Source: Triticum aestivum
Taxonomy: Eukaryota; Streptophyta; Magnoliopsida; Poales; Poaceae
Assembly: GCF_018294505.1 (NCBI RefSeq)
Contig: NC_057808.1
Location: 353,450,696 to 353,514,695 of the forward strand
Length of the DNA: 64,000 nucleotides
Reading direction: 5' to 3'
Positions within the stretch are counted from its first letter, which is position 1; every line of letters begins with the position of its first letter. The notes under the pieces were generated by a model that was not told the DNA's origin, searched no databases, and worked only from the letters and a program-made list of their open reading frames with translations. Below, piece by piece: positions 34,374 through 46,856 of the stretch. The position numbers were made by a program, and so were the translations under genes.

Positions 34374-35705
34374 CCCACCCCGCCGGCGCAGAAGGCCACC
34401 CCACGCCACGGCCTCCTCCCCGCTGCTCCCCGCGGTCCCGGCGAGCACACCAGCGCCCGACGACTGCCTCCTCCGGCCCGCAGCTTCTTCGCCGTCCTCG
34501 CGCCGCGCCTGCAGCGCCACCGGCCGCCGCCGTCATCGTCGCCGAAACCTCCCCGACCTCCTCCTCGCGACTCGCTTCCTCCTGCGCCTCCCTCGTCGGC
34601 TCCGCCCCTGCGACTCCTCTTCCTCCACACGAAGGCCTCCCGCAACCCGCATCTCTGCATCGCCCTCGCACCTGTCGGCCGTCCGGACGCTGGACCTCGC
34701 CGGCAGGATTCCTCTGGCTCCCCTGGGCCCCCTACATGCTCCGATGTCAGCACCTTCCGGCCCCCTCTTCTCCCCTGCTTACGTCGCCGTAGACCGCGCC
34801 CCTGCCCTCGCTTGAGCTGCCCGCCGTGCTGCTCCTCCTCGGAGCGCTCGCACCTGCCATGGCCCGCCCCGCTGTGGTCTCGCCACCGCCGCCTCCGATG
34901 GCTTGCCTTGCCGCGCCCATGGCCGGCGCCCCCTCCTGTCGATCTGGGCATGTGCCCGCAGGGCGCCACCGCCCGTTAACCCCTGCCCAGACGCCTGGTT
35001 AAACCGCCCCGTTAACCCCCCCGGGCCTATGACAGTGGGCCCACCCCTGTATAAAAGAATAGAAAATAAAAGTTAGTAAAAATATATTTAAAATGTTAAT
35101 TAAATTACTAAATTAACTAATTAATTTATTAATAAGTTACTTAATTAACCTACTTGGATTAGCCTAATCACTAGATTAGCTGGAACTAAAATTAATTAGT
35201 CAAATAGTGAATGGCAGGGGGCCCCACCCCCTGTTGACCAGTCAAACTTTGACTGGTCAATTGGGACCCCCTGGACCCACATGTCAGCCACAGGTAAACT
35301 TCTGTGTACACTTGTGGGTGCATATAGCATTTTGACTTTTATTTTTCGAATTAAAGTTAATTTCAGAAAATGGATAAAACTTTAAAAATCATTATAAAAT
35401 AATCTGTAACTCGGATGAAAATACTTTGTACATGAAATTTTCTCAGAACGACGAGACAAATCCGAATATGCAACCCGCTCGTCAGCCACACATCCCTAGC
35501 ATAGCAAACCTGCAACATTTCACCTCTGGTTCATCTGTCCGAGAACGCGAAACACCGGGGATACTTTCCCGGATGTTTCCCCCTTTCGCTGGTATCACCT
35601 ACTACCGCGTTAGGGCACACCTAACACCGCTCATTGTCATGTCTTGCATCGCCATGCATATGTTTGCATTATATTTATTGTTTCTTCCCCCTCTTCTCTC
35701 GCTAG

Positions 35706-37191
35706 ACACCGAGACCGACGCTGCTGCTACCCAATACGACTACGGTGTTGACGACCCCTCCCTCCCGGCTGAGCTTCCAGGCAAGCCCCCCCTTGATCAC
35801 CAGATATCGCCTATTCCTTCTCTCTACTGCTTGCATTAGAGTAGTGTAGCATGTTACTGCTTTCGGTTAATCCTATTCTGCTGCATAGCCTGCCATTGTT
35901 GTTACAGTTGTTACCCTTACCTGCTATCCTACTGCTTAGTATAGGATGCTAGTATTCTATCTGTGGCCCTACATTCTTGTCCGTCTGCCATGCTATACTA
36001 TCGGGCTGTGATCACTCGGGAGGTGATCACGGGTATATACTTGCATATACGTACATTATAGATGGTGACTAAAGTCGGGTCGGCTCATTGAGTACCCGCG
36101 GTTGATTCACGGATTGGGGGCTGGAAGGACATACTTTCCCGATGGCCCTCTGAGTGGATCTTTGTGGCGGAGCGACAGGGCAGGTTGAGACCACCTAGGA
36201 GAGAGGTGGGCCTGGCCCTGGTCGGCGTTCGCCGTTACTTCATAATAATACGCTTAACGAGTTCTTGGTATTTGATCTGAGTCTGGCCACTGGCCTATAC
36301 GCACTAACCAACTACGCGGGAACAGTTATAGGCACTCGACGTCGTGGTATCAGCCGAAGCCTTCGTGACGTCAGCGACTGAGCGGCGCGTGCCGCATTGG
36401 ACCGTAAGCTCGCGCTTGTATTAAGGGGGCTAGGTCTGCTTCCGGCCGCGTACGCAACGTGCAGGTGTGCAATGGGCAATGGGCCCAGACCCCTGCGCGC
36501 ATAGGATTTAGACCGGCGTGCCGACCTCTCTGTTGTGCCTAGGTAGGGCTGCGACGTGTTGATCTTCCGAGGCCGGGCATGACCCAGGAAAGTGTGTCCG
36601 GCCAAAGGGGATCGAGCGTGTTGGGTTATGTGGTGCACCCCTGCAGGGAAGTTTATCTATTCGAATAGCCGTGATCTTCGGTAACAGGACGACTTGGAGT
36701 TGTACCTTGACCTTATGACAACTAGAACCGGATACTTAATAAAACACACCCTTCCAAGTGCCAGATACAACCCGGTGGTCGCTCTCTCACAGGTCGACGA
36801 GGAGAGGATCGTCGGGTAGGATTATGCTATGCGATGCTACTTGGAGGACTTCAATCTACTCTCTTCTACATGCTGCAAGATGGAGGTGGCCAGAAGCGTA
36901 GTCTTCGACAGAATTAGCTATCCCCCCTCTTATTCTGGCATTCTGCAGTTCAGTCCACCGATATGACCCTTACACATATACCCATGCATATGTAGTGTAG
37001 CTCCTTGCTTGCGAGTACTTTGGATGAGTACTCACGGTTGCTTTTCTCCCTCTTTTCCCCCTTTCCCTTCTACCTGGTTGTCGCAACCAGATGCCGGAGC
37101 CCAGGAGCCAGACGCCACCGTCGATGACGACTCCTACTACACTGAAGGTGCCTACTACTACGTGCAGGCCGCTGACGACGACCAGGAGTAG
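35706..37191 (+). other. putative spliced reading frame inside the LTR (third element, 5' LTR)
   Basis: Exon A (35706-35780, 75 bp) follows TCTCTCGCTAG and ends TTCCAG before GCAAGC. Exon B (37091-37191) follows CAACCAG and ends AADDDQE, TAG. The 1,310-bp GC-AG intron keeps phase one. Compared with the first element, the exon lengths are identical and the differences are substitutions only, most of them changing the amino acid. Confidence 0.45.
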
Positions 37192-37490
37192 TTAGGAGGA
37201 TCCCAGGCAGGAGGCCTGCGCCTCTTTCGATCTGTATCCCAGTTTGTGCTAGCCTTCTTAAGGCAAACTTGTTTAACTTATGTCTGTACTCAGATATTGT
37301 TGCTTCCGCAGACTCGTCTATGATCGAGCACTTGTATTTGAGCCCTCGAGGCCCCTGGCTTGTATTATGATGCTTGTATGACTTATTTTTTTTAGAGTTG
37401 TGTTGTGATATCTTCGCGTGAGTCCCTGATCTTGATCGTACACGTTTGCGTGTATGATTAGTGTACGATTGAATCGGGGGCGTCACAAGT

Positions 37491-37503
37491 TGGTATCAGA
37501 GCC
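37491..37503 (+). promoter_or_regulatory. primer binding site, initiator methionine tRNA
   Basis: TGGTATCAGAGCC, three bases after the LTR end, is the standard site complementary to the 3' end of the plant initiator tRNA. Confidence 0.92.
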
Positions 37504-40500
37504 GACTGCCTGTAGGAATCCCCCTTCCACACTCCTTGGCCGAAGTCGAGTCTAGACATTGCAAAACTTTTTACTAACATGGTTGTGCGGCCCATGGGCC
37601 CACGTCGCCATTGGGTGGTATTAGGATCTTTTATTCCTTGTCTATACTCTTGGACTCTGATCTCTCTTCAATTCGGGTTAAAATTGTTTTACAAACTCTA
37701 ACATTAGGATCTCGTGATCACATCCACCTGGAGTTCCCCTTATTACAGATGATTGCCTGCTGCACCAGAAGATTCCGAAGATAACCTCCGATGTTCTCTC
37801 GAGACACTTGTGCCCACCACCTTTGCAAATTCCCTACCACTATTATAATATTATGGATAAATACATACACTTGCCCTTTCAATCCCATGTATCTTGTTAT
37901 TACAAGATACACTGAAAATTCTCTCTATTGTTCCAAGAATACCCTGTACCTACTGCCTTGCAGTTCTAAGCCACCTGAATACCCCTATGGATAATTCCTT
38001 GCACTTACCGAGTATCCGCCCATCCCCAGTTGTTTGTGTGTTTCACTAAGGTCTTCGAAATAATTTCGATCTTCCGAAAATCCTTAGCAGCTTATTGCTC
38101 TTCAAATTCTTGCTTGCTTCCATTATGGTTAATCCCATAAGTATATTAATCTTAATTGGCAGCCTTTGTCACTATCATTTTGAGTCAATTGATTCAGTAT
38201 GTTGCGAATGCTCGCAATCCTCAATCTGGTCCTAGAATTCATCTGGCTCAGACGTCATTTTGAACAGGAGCTGGTTCTCGACCAATCAAATTGCCTTCGA
38301 TTGTGCCCATAAGTCTATTCAACTTATCCATCCTTGATCAGAGCGTCTGCTTCCGATCCTTCAATTTGGAATCATAATTCCTTTGCATTTAAGCTCCGAA
38401 TTATTCAAATGATTCCATAACCTGTTGCATTTGCATTCTTTCCTCTTCTGGTTGAGTACTGATACTCACATCAGATCCTTTGTGGACCATCAAGTCCTTT
38501 GTTGGATTGTTATCCGATAGTGTCCTTCATATTTAATCACCTTGTGAGTTATTTCCCTGATACATAATACAATTGGTAAATCCTATTCTCTGATTTGGCC
38601 AACCATGCTCTGCTTTCGAGCTGGTGATATTTACTATTGAAGCTTGTGGTATATGTTTCCACGATGCTCCGATGGGTTGACCTATGCCTTCCTTAATAGG
38701 TGTGAACGCGAAAGTTTTCACTAGTCATACTCTTCTGGTATTTTGCCAGATAAAATTTCAACACTACAACTACATCGAACGCGAGAAGTGAATGAAAGGT
38801 TATGCATTGGAGAAGTGGGAGTCGACCTTGAACTTTGTGTTCATGCCCATGGACACGATGTAGATCTTATCATGGAAGCTTCTCTTAAATTAATTATTCC
38901 CTTGGTATAAGTTCATATTATATCTGGGATTTGGTCTTTTGCAATCGTGGTTTCGACCATATTGTCTTTCCTTGATCCCATTTCTCGGACGAGTAATATA
39001 CTTGCCCTCTCAGATCAGTACGCCTGCCCAACCTCTATTTTGGTCTGTCTTCGGGTATTACCCCCTAGTATCTCGAGGATAATCACCCCCTTGCACTACA
39101 TGTTATGAATTTCTGATGAAGTAGTAGCTTTCCCCGTCATAGTCACTCCACGAGTTCTGGGTTGTCGTCAACCGAGGACACCGACTAGTGAAATTATTCC
39201 GCACTACAAATCAAATACCCCTAGTATTTTTTACTAGGAAATTTTGAACTCAATCTGGTCATTCCTAGACTATCGGCTACATCCTGGTCTTGCTATGTTT
39301 GACTGTGCTACCTCGCCCATCTCTGGTGCACGAATTCTTCAGTGTGTGAGCACAACTTACGTCGAGCTTTCAACATCATGTTGCTTGTCTTGAAAGGCAA
39401 ATTTGGTTCCGAGCTTGCATCTTATATATTGATCCTATAACTTGCCACTTCGTCATTCCCTTGCTTGTTGCCGTTGTTGTTTGATTGCATCCTCTCGAAA
39501 CCTCCCCGCAAATGTGTCGGATCACCTTCAACACTTTAACTTCTTCCGAGATGTTAACTGTGTTTATGATGAGAAATACCCTCCTTGCCCTCGATGATTT
39601 TTATTATCATCGACAACACCCTTGATTTCCTTTCATCACGAACTTGTCCACATTATGAATACAACTTGCTCTCCAGCTAGTATTGTCTCTGCCTCGAAGT
39701 ATTACTGTCTTTTCTGTCGAGAATGTTGTGGGGATTGCTCCACCTCTTAGAAATTCTCGGTATGATGATACTTCTCACCATCACCATTCTTCCTTGGTCC
39801 CCGTGTTGTTTTTAACCGGGATACCAATATGCTAATGGTATAGCTTGAATTCTGCCCTTCTAGCAACCCTATTGCTTTGAAGTTATTGGTTGACCGTTCA
39901 TTCTTAGACTATTGATTATTGAATCACCATTCTAACATTGATCATGCTACCTAAGGCCATATTTCGGGTGCACTTTTCAACCAATGTTTATTTGTGTATG
40001 CTTTCCTCTAGCACCCCATTATATCATTTGATCTGACAAATGTTATCTCCTTGTTCACATGACTGTGGAAACCCATCTTTTTGGAAATCTGGAGGAATTG
40101 TCGCTGAGTCAATCAGCCACCTCCTCACCTCTCCTTGGTTTAATGATGAACTATTGTTTCAGGAACCCGCTCCCATAGTTCATTTCCCGAGAATCTTACA
40201 ATGTCATTTTGTCTATTTGTGTTGCACCTTTTCTTCTCGGACATCCTGAGTCTGAGGTATCATGACACCAATCGGATCTGAATCTCGGTCAGATATGATG
40301 GTTGGGACAACTTTCCAGGAGTTATGATGTTGGTTCTTAGATGACCCGGTAATATGATGTCATGCCTAGCACCCCCCTAGCTGGAGGACCTATCATTATA
40401 ATTTCTTTTGCAAGGATAACCATTCTTCCTGGAGGAAATTGTAAGACTTATTTTATAAGTTGCTCCTAATGGATCATTTGTGTATCCAAAGTCTGGTCCT

Positions 40501-41636
40501 TGATTGAAACACCATATCATTGCTACCTCGAAGCATGACTATGATACCCCCCCTCTCTTCAACAAGAACATTGGAGGCGTGATGCTAAATGTTTCTTGGT
40601 CAGTTATCCAAACACCGTTGTATGGGTAACATCTTGATTAATCCTTGCCTCTTATCTGAATGGTTGGGTACTTGCTCTCCTACCCTGTATCCCATGTTCT
40701 GCTTGTACATGGGAAAGATATACCCTTGAAATATGTGTTTAAACACATTTTCCTTTCCATTGTACTGTTTAATATGATAATCACATTTTCCATTCCATTG
40801 TCTTGTTCAACCTTTCTTGTGGTCCATATGATCTAAGCAATAATATTCTCTTGCTTATGTAAACACCTCGTCGTACAACCTAGTCAGTAAGACCCTGTTA
40901 CTATTGTTGATGACATTCCGGTAACCACCGATGCACGAGAACTTTGCCTATTGGCCCGCCTTGTCCAACGAGCAGGAAAATGGTTCTCTTCGTCCCTCGC
41001 CCTTGGTACCGACGTTGTTGCCGACATAACTGACATGCCACCCTCTGGCATGCCTTGCTATCATGTCCATGCAAGATGTCACCACTCCTCCTACTTTTAA
41101 CCCACATGGTGGGCCAATAAACCACAGTCCCACAGGATCGAAACCTGACTCTCCTGTACAACCCTTTTTCTAATGGTTATTCCTCATGCTTGGCTTTGTA
41201 TTTAATTCACGAGCCACCTTCCTAGTGCTCTATTCTAGTATCAGACGCAATACTTACTCTCGTTGCTCTGAACCCCTTTCTCACTCTGGTTCAGACTTCG
41301 AGCAACTATCTATCCGCTTGGAACCTCTTATTGTACCCTCGTACCTTACTCTCTATATATTTTATATGCTCAACTCGAGAGATACTCTTATGCTCATTCA
41401 TGGGTTAACCCCAGATTGTTTCCCTCATAAGCATTATGTCGTAGCCAAGCTGTCCCTTTACCTATTCATAAGTACGTTGGAGTTCCCGAAAAAAAGGACG
41501 ACTTCACCATGATGACCTGAAGCAGAGAAATGAAGATGTCAATGTAATGAATCGACTTCTTCGAGAAGAGCAACCAAGACCGAGAAGACTCGTTAGAATT
41601 TCGTAACCAAATCCCTTCCCCGTCACTTCCCCTCTT
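37504..41636 (+). other. non-coding internal region with faint pol relics
   Basis: This 4.1-kb stretch is AT-rich with stops in all frames. One relic is recognisable: around 38270-38332 a frame reads SWFS, AFDCAHKSIQLIHP, matching the segment after the protease in the two coding elements ([19 protein letters not shown]). It lies only about 0.8 kb from the primer binding site, against about 3 kb in the second element, so the core looks like a deleted and decayed gag-pol. The rest is not recognised; an ORF on the minus strand at 40901-41161 has no support. Confidence 0.6.
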
Positions 41637-41673
41637 AAATCTTGGGACGAGATTTCTTGTAGTGGAGGAGAGT
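41637..41673 (+). promoter_or_regulatory. hairpin and polypurine tract
   Basis: AAATCTTG, GGA, CGAGATTT (41637-41655) is the same hairpin as in the coding elements, with one C-to-T change that still pairs as U-G in RNA. GTGGAGGAGAGT follows and abuts the 3' LTR. Confidence 0.7.
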
Positions 41674-42184
41674 TGTGACGCCCGGATAGTTAAGCTACAG
41701 TAATTCTCTGTTAATGGCCCCATGTCACTTCGATTACTGTTGCTAATCTCACGTTAGTTCGAAACCAATTCAACTTCAAACTCAAAATCAAACAAACAAT
41801 AGAAGTTTTTCAATCTTAAAACCAAAATATTCGGAGAGAGCCAAATAATGCTTAAGTAATAATGGTGGAGAAACCAACCTCTTTGAAAGTGTTTGATTAT
41901 CCTAAAGTAAATAAAATAGTAGCAAAACAATTAATTAAATGCTTTTTACAATTAATAAATTACTAAACTATTCTATCTAGTTGCCCAAACTTATCTGGCA
42001 ATAGTATAATTATTTAGACTAAATTAGGGACTACTTTTATAAATTATAAAACTAAAATAATTAGGAACTAAAAGAAAACAAAAAAGAAAAATAAGAAAAG
42101 GAGAAAAGCAAACCCCCCTCTCACTGGGCTTCGGCCCAGCTGGCCACCGGGCCAACCAGGACGGCCTAGCCGCCCCCTGCTAAC

Positions 42185-42461
42185 NNNNNNNNNNNNNNNN
42201 NNNNNNNNNNNNNNNNNNNNNNNNNNNNNNNNNNNNNNNNNNNNNNNNNNNNNNNNNNNNNNNNNNNNNNNNNNNNNNNNNNNNNNNNNNNNNNNNNNNN
42301 NNNNNNNNNNNNNNNNNNNNNNNNNNNNNNNNNNNNNNNNNNNNNNNNNNNNNNNNNNNNNNNNNNNNNNNNNNNNNNNNNNNNNNNNNNNNNNNNNNNN
42401 NNNNNNNNNNNNNNNNNNNNNNNNNNNNNNNNNNNNNNNNNNNNNNNNNNNNNNNNNNNNN
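42185..42461. other. assembly gap of 277 N
   Basis: It starts after the same GCTAAC as the 5' LTR gap. Subtracting the 58 bp resolved here, the two gaps imply 259 and 277 bp for the same sequence, so the N counts are estimates. Confidence 0.95.
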
Positions 42462-43852
42462 CGATCCATATCGGGGCAACGGCCTCCCGACCCCCATCGC
42501 CGATACCGCCGCCCGTCGCCCCACCCCGCCGGCGCAGAAGGCCACCCCACGCCACGGCCTCCTCCCCGCTGCTCCCCGCGGTCCCGGCGAGCACACCAGC
42601 GCCCGACGACTGCCTCCTCCGGCCCGCAGCTTCTTCGCCGTCCTCGCGCCGCGCCTGCAGCGCCACCGACCGCCGCCGTCATCGTCGCCGAAACCTCCCC
42701 GACCTCCTCCTCGCGACTCCCTTCCTCTTGCGCCTCCCTCGTCGGCTCCGCCCCTGCGACTCCTCTTCCTCCACATGAAGGCCTCCCGCAACCCGCATCT
42801 CTGCATCGCCCTCGCACCTGCCGGCCGTCCGGACGCTGGACCTCGCCGGCAGGATTCCTCTAGCTCCCCTGGGCCCCCTACATGCTCCGATGTGAGCACC
42901 TTCTGCCCCCCTCTTCTCCCCTGCTTACGTCGCCGTAGACCGCGCCCCTGCCCTCGCTTGAGCTGCCCGCCGTGCTGCTCCTCCTCGGAGCGCTCGCACC
43001 TGCCGTGGCCCGCCCCGCTTTGGTCTCGCCACCGCCGCCTCCGACGGCCTGCCTTGCCGCGCCCATGGCCGGCGCCTCCTCCTGTCGATATGGGCATGTG
43101 CCCGCAGGGCGCCACCGCCCGTTAACCCCTGCCCAGACGCCTGGTTAAACCGCCCCGTTAACCCCCCCGGGCCTATGACAGTGGGCCCGCCCCTGTATAA
43201 AAGAACAGAAAATAAAAGTTAGTAAAAATATATTTAAAATTTTAATTAAATTACTAAATTAACTAATTAATTTATTAATAAGTTACTTAATTAACCTGCT
43301 TGGATTAGCCTAATCACTAGATTAGCTGGAACTAAAATTAATTAGTCAAATAGTGAATGACAGGGGGACCCCACCCCCTGTTGACTAGTCAAAGTTTGAC
43401 TGGTCAACTGGGACCCCCTGGACCCACATGTCAGCCACAGGTACACTTCTGTGTGCACTTGTGGGTGCATATAGCATTTTGACTTTTATTTTTCGAATTA
43501 AAGTTAATTTCAGAAAATGGATAAAACTTTAAAAATCATTATAAAATAATCCGTAACTCGGATGAAAATACTTTGTACATGAAATTTTCTTAGAACGACG
43601 AGACGAATCCGAATACGCAACCCGCTCGTCAGCCACACATCCCTAGCATAGCAAACCTGCAACATTTCACCTCCGGTTCATCTGTCCGAAAACGCGAAAC
43701 ACCGGGGATACTTTCCCGGATGTTTCCCCCTTTCGCTGGTATCACCTACTACCGCGTTAGGGCACACCTAACACCGCTCATTGTCATGTCTTACATCGCC
43801 AAGCATATGTTTGCATTATATTTATTGTTTCTTCCCCCTCTTCTCTCGCTAG

Positions 43853-45338
43853 ACACCGAGACCGACGCTGCTGCTACCCAATACGACTACGGTGTTGACG
43901 ACCCCTCCTTCCCGGCAGAGCTTCCAGGCAAGCCCCCCCTTGATCACCAGATATCGCCTATTCCTTCTCTGTACTGCTTGCATTAGAGTAGTGTAGCATG
44001 TTACTGCTTTCGGTTAATCCTATTCTGCTGCATAGCCTGCCATTGTTGTTACAGTTGTTACCCTTACCTGCTATCCTACTGCTTAGTATAGGATGCTAGT
44101 ATTCTATCTATGGCCCTACATTTGTGTCCGTCTGCCATGCTATACTATCGGGCCGTGATCACTCGGGAGGTGATCACAGGTATATACTTGCATATACATA
44201 CTATACAGATGGTGACTAAAGTCGGGTCGGCTCATTGAGTACCCGCGGTTGATTCACGGATTGGGGGCTGAAAGGACATACTTTCCCGATGGCCCTTTGA
44301 GTGGATCTTTGTGGCGGAGCGACAGGGCAGGTTGAGACCACCTAGGAGAGAGGTGGGCCTGGCCATGGTCGGCGTTCGTGGTTACTTCATAATAATACTC
44401 TTAACGAGTTCTTGGTATTTGATCTGAGTCTGGCCACTGGCCTATACACACTAACCAACTATGCGGGAACAGTTATGGGCACTCAACGTCGTGGTATCAG
44501 CCGAAGCCTTCGTGACGTCAGCGACTGAGCGGCGCGCGCCGCATTGGACCGTAAGCTCGCGCTTGTATTAAGGGGGCTAGGTCTGCTTCCGGCCGCGTAC
44601 GCAACGTGCAGGTGTGCAATGGGCGATGGGCCCAGACCCCTGCGCGCATAGGATTTAGACCGGCGTGCTGACCTCTCTGTTGTGCCTAGGTAGGGCTGCG
44701 ACGTGTTGATCTTCCGAGGCCGGGCATGACCCAGGAAAGTGTGTCCGGCAAAAGGGGATCGAGCGTGTTGGGTTATGTGGTGCACCCCTGCCGGGAAGTT
44801 TATCTATTCGAATAGCCGTGATCTTCGGTAACAGGACGACTTGGAGTTGTACCTTGACCTTATGACAACTAGAACCGGATACTTAATAAAACACACCCTT
44901 CCAAGTGCCAGATACAACCCGGTGGTCGCTCTCTCACAGGTCGACGAGGAGAGGATCGTCGGGTAGGATTATGCTATGCGATGCTACTTGGAGGACTTCA
45001 ATCTACTCTCTTCTACATGCTGCAAGATGGAGGTGGCCAGAAGCGTAGTCTTCGACAGGATTAGCTATCCCCCCTCTTATTCTGGCATTCTGCAGTTCAT
45101 TCCACCGATATGACCCTTACACATATACCCATGCATATGTAGTGTAGCTCCTTGCTTGCGAGTACTTTGGATGAGTACTCACGGTTGCTTTTCTCCCTCT
45201 TTTCCCCCTTTCCCTTCTACCTGGTTGTCGCAACCAGATGCCGGAGCCCAGGAGCCAGACGCCACCGTCGACGACGACTCCTACTACACTGAAGGTGCCT
45301 ACTACTACGTGCAGGCCGCTGACGATGACCAGGAGTAG
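43853..45338 (+). other. putative spliced reading frame inside the LTR (third element, 3' LTR)
   Basis: Exon A is 43853-43927 and exon B 45238-45338, with the same acceptor, GC donor, phase and stop as the 5' LTR copy. The exons differ by a few substitutions and no indel. Confidence 0.45.
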
Positions 45339-45960
45339 TTAGGAGGATCCCAGGCAGGAGGCCTGCGCCTCTTTCGATCTGTATCCCAGTTTGTGCTAGC
45401 CTTCTTAAGGCAAACTTGTTTAACTTATGTCTGTACTCAGATATTGTTGCTTCCGCTGACTCGTCTATGATCGAGCACTTGTATTCGATCCCTCGAGGCC
45501 CCTGGCTTGTATTATGATGCTTGTATGACTTATTTTATTTTTGGAGTTGTGTTGTGATATCTTCCCGTGAGTCCCTGATCTTGATCGTACACGTTTGCGT
45601 GTATGATTAGTGTACGATTGAATCGGGGGCGTCACATACTAGTAGTAGAATTGAGACTTATAAAACGGAAAAACTAATGTTTTGTAGATGAGCCCTATAA
45701 ACCTTAGTGGGTACGTACTCCGTAAAATCAGATTTTCCCAAAACTAAGTCGCTCAATCTTTATTTGCTTGTTTCCCTTCCTGCCTCCTTGCCTCGAACAG
45801 ACTATGCCAAACTCCCCTGCCTACCGCGCGGGAAAAGACCCGCCCTCGCCTTTTTTTAGTCCGGGTTTGTATCGATGGATCGCGCGAAGCAGCAAAAACC
45901 CAAGCCGTGTCTTGTACTCCTCCGTCGACGCTCGCTTTCATGAATTCTGTACTTCCTGTC

Positions 45961-46136
45961 GCCGACATGTAGGACATATAGCAACCGGGTCGACGTGTCA
46001 AGCACCAAATAACAGTGCAGAACAGCAGGGGGGACGCACCCTAGTCGTACCGCCCCAGTAGTAGTTGTAATGAGCAACGAGACGTCAAATCACAATGCCA
46101 CACCTTCCCAGACGAACGAAGCAACCATTATTTCAC
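45961..46136 (+). pseudogene. promoter and first-exon fragment, copy A
   Basis: This segment is homologous to the region before and just into the first exon of the gene at 51521-52586, but in the opposite orientation. It ends with the start of the coding sequence (GACGAACGAAGCAACCATTATTTCAC with a changed start) and then diverges. It is a broken duplicate, not a gene. Confidence 0.6.
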
Positions 46137-46291
46137 ACTTCGGTTCGCCATCATCTCAAACCACGTAGTATTGCTTCATCCTCAAGAGGGACACGCGCAT
46201 CGCCTTGGTACATCATGACATGTGGGACCGCATGACAGGCCATGCTCCCCCGCCGATCGCTCGGTAAAATCACCTCATTTTTACTACTATA

Positions 46292-46514
46292 CTTCCTCCG
46301 TATCGGTTTACATGGCATGCACATCGTTCTAGGTTGAGAATTCAACTGGCTATATATGTGATGAGCAGTATATGTTTAGAAACTACATCCGCTTAATAAT
46401 CCAATGATATACTTTTTGTGACATAGTAACTCAGATTTAGTTAGTCAAATGGATGACCTAGAACTACGTGCACACCCTATAAACCGAGACATCTAAAAAA
46501 TGAGACGGAGAGGG
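46292..46514. mobile_element. Stowaway-type MITE, 223 bp, degenerate
   Basis: The left end CTTCCTCCGTATCGGTTTA and the right end, read in complement as CCCTCTCCGTCTCATTTTTT, are imperfect inverted repeats, with a second pairing between CGGTTTA and TAAACCG. TA flanks both ends (46290-46291 and 46515-46516). Confidence 0.65.
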
Positions 46515-46664
46515 TAGTTCAGTACGTATCTTTTTAGATCAATATAGTCGGGATTCACCACGGAGCAAAACCAAGTGGTAGGCTGCACCTGTCGTGTTGG
46601 CGTAGCGACTCAAGCAGGGTCAGTCCGCACACGAAATGGCGACACACTTAACAGGACCCCTTTG

Positions 46665-46856
46665 GCCGACATGTGGCTCATCCACTGTCTTGTTCCACGT
46701 GTGATGCACCAAATTACAGTTCGGAGCAGCGGTTGGAATTGGAGGCACCCTGGTCGTAGCGCCGCAGTAGTAGAAAATGAGCGATGAGGGGTCAAATCAC
46801 AAAGCCCCACCTTTCCCGCATTAAGCTGGACGGACGAAGCAACCATCATTTCACTC
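46665..46856 (+). pseudogene. promoter and first-exon fragment, copy B
   Basis: It is closer to the parental gene than copy A: GGACGGACGAAGCAACCATC matches the first codons, but the ATG is lost and the match stops after TTTCACTCT. Copies A and B are a diverged direct duplication about 0.7 kb apart. Confidence 0.65.

Larger units (their letters stand above)
33546..37487 (+). repeat. 5' LTR (3,942 bp including a 317-N gap)
   Basis: It starts TGTGATGCCCGG and ends GGGGGCGTCACA. The GC-rich block (about 33985-34980) contains the N run. The three large minus-strand ORFs that run through the N are not genes. Confidence 0.93.
33546..45636 (+). mobile_element. complete non-autonomous LARD-like LTR retrotransposon with TACTA duplication
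   Basis: Two LTRs of about 3.95 kb flank a 4.19-kb internal region with a primer binding site and a polypurine tract. The element is flanked by TACTA at 33541-33545 and 45637-45641. The internal region has no ORF above about 110 codons, so the element cannot make its own proteins. Its LTR is homologous to that of the autonomous-looking first element, which suggests that related elements supplied the proteins. Long LTRs around a non-coding core match the LARD class known from Triticeae. Confidence 0.92.
41674..45636 (+). repeat. 3' LTR (3,963 bp including a 277-N gap)
   Basis: It matches the 5' LTR at a low level of divergence and has the same ends. The sequence resumes at 42462, 58 bp upstream of where the 5' LTR resumes, so it supplies part of the sequence hidden by the 5' gap. 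Confidence 0.93.

Noticed and set aside
34052..34969. Long minus-strand ORFs through the N run (also 42068-43115)
   Set aside because: They are open because N is read as unknown residues and because the LTR block is very GC-rich. The amino acid content is low-complexity G, R, A, and there is no domain.
40901..41161. 86-codon minus-strand ORF in the LARD-like core
   Set aside because: It is isolated, on the strand opposite to the element, and surrounded by stops. It has no recognisable content, although a captured host fragment cannot be excluded.
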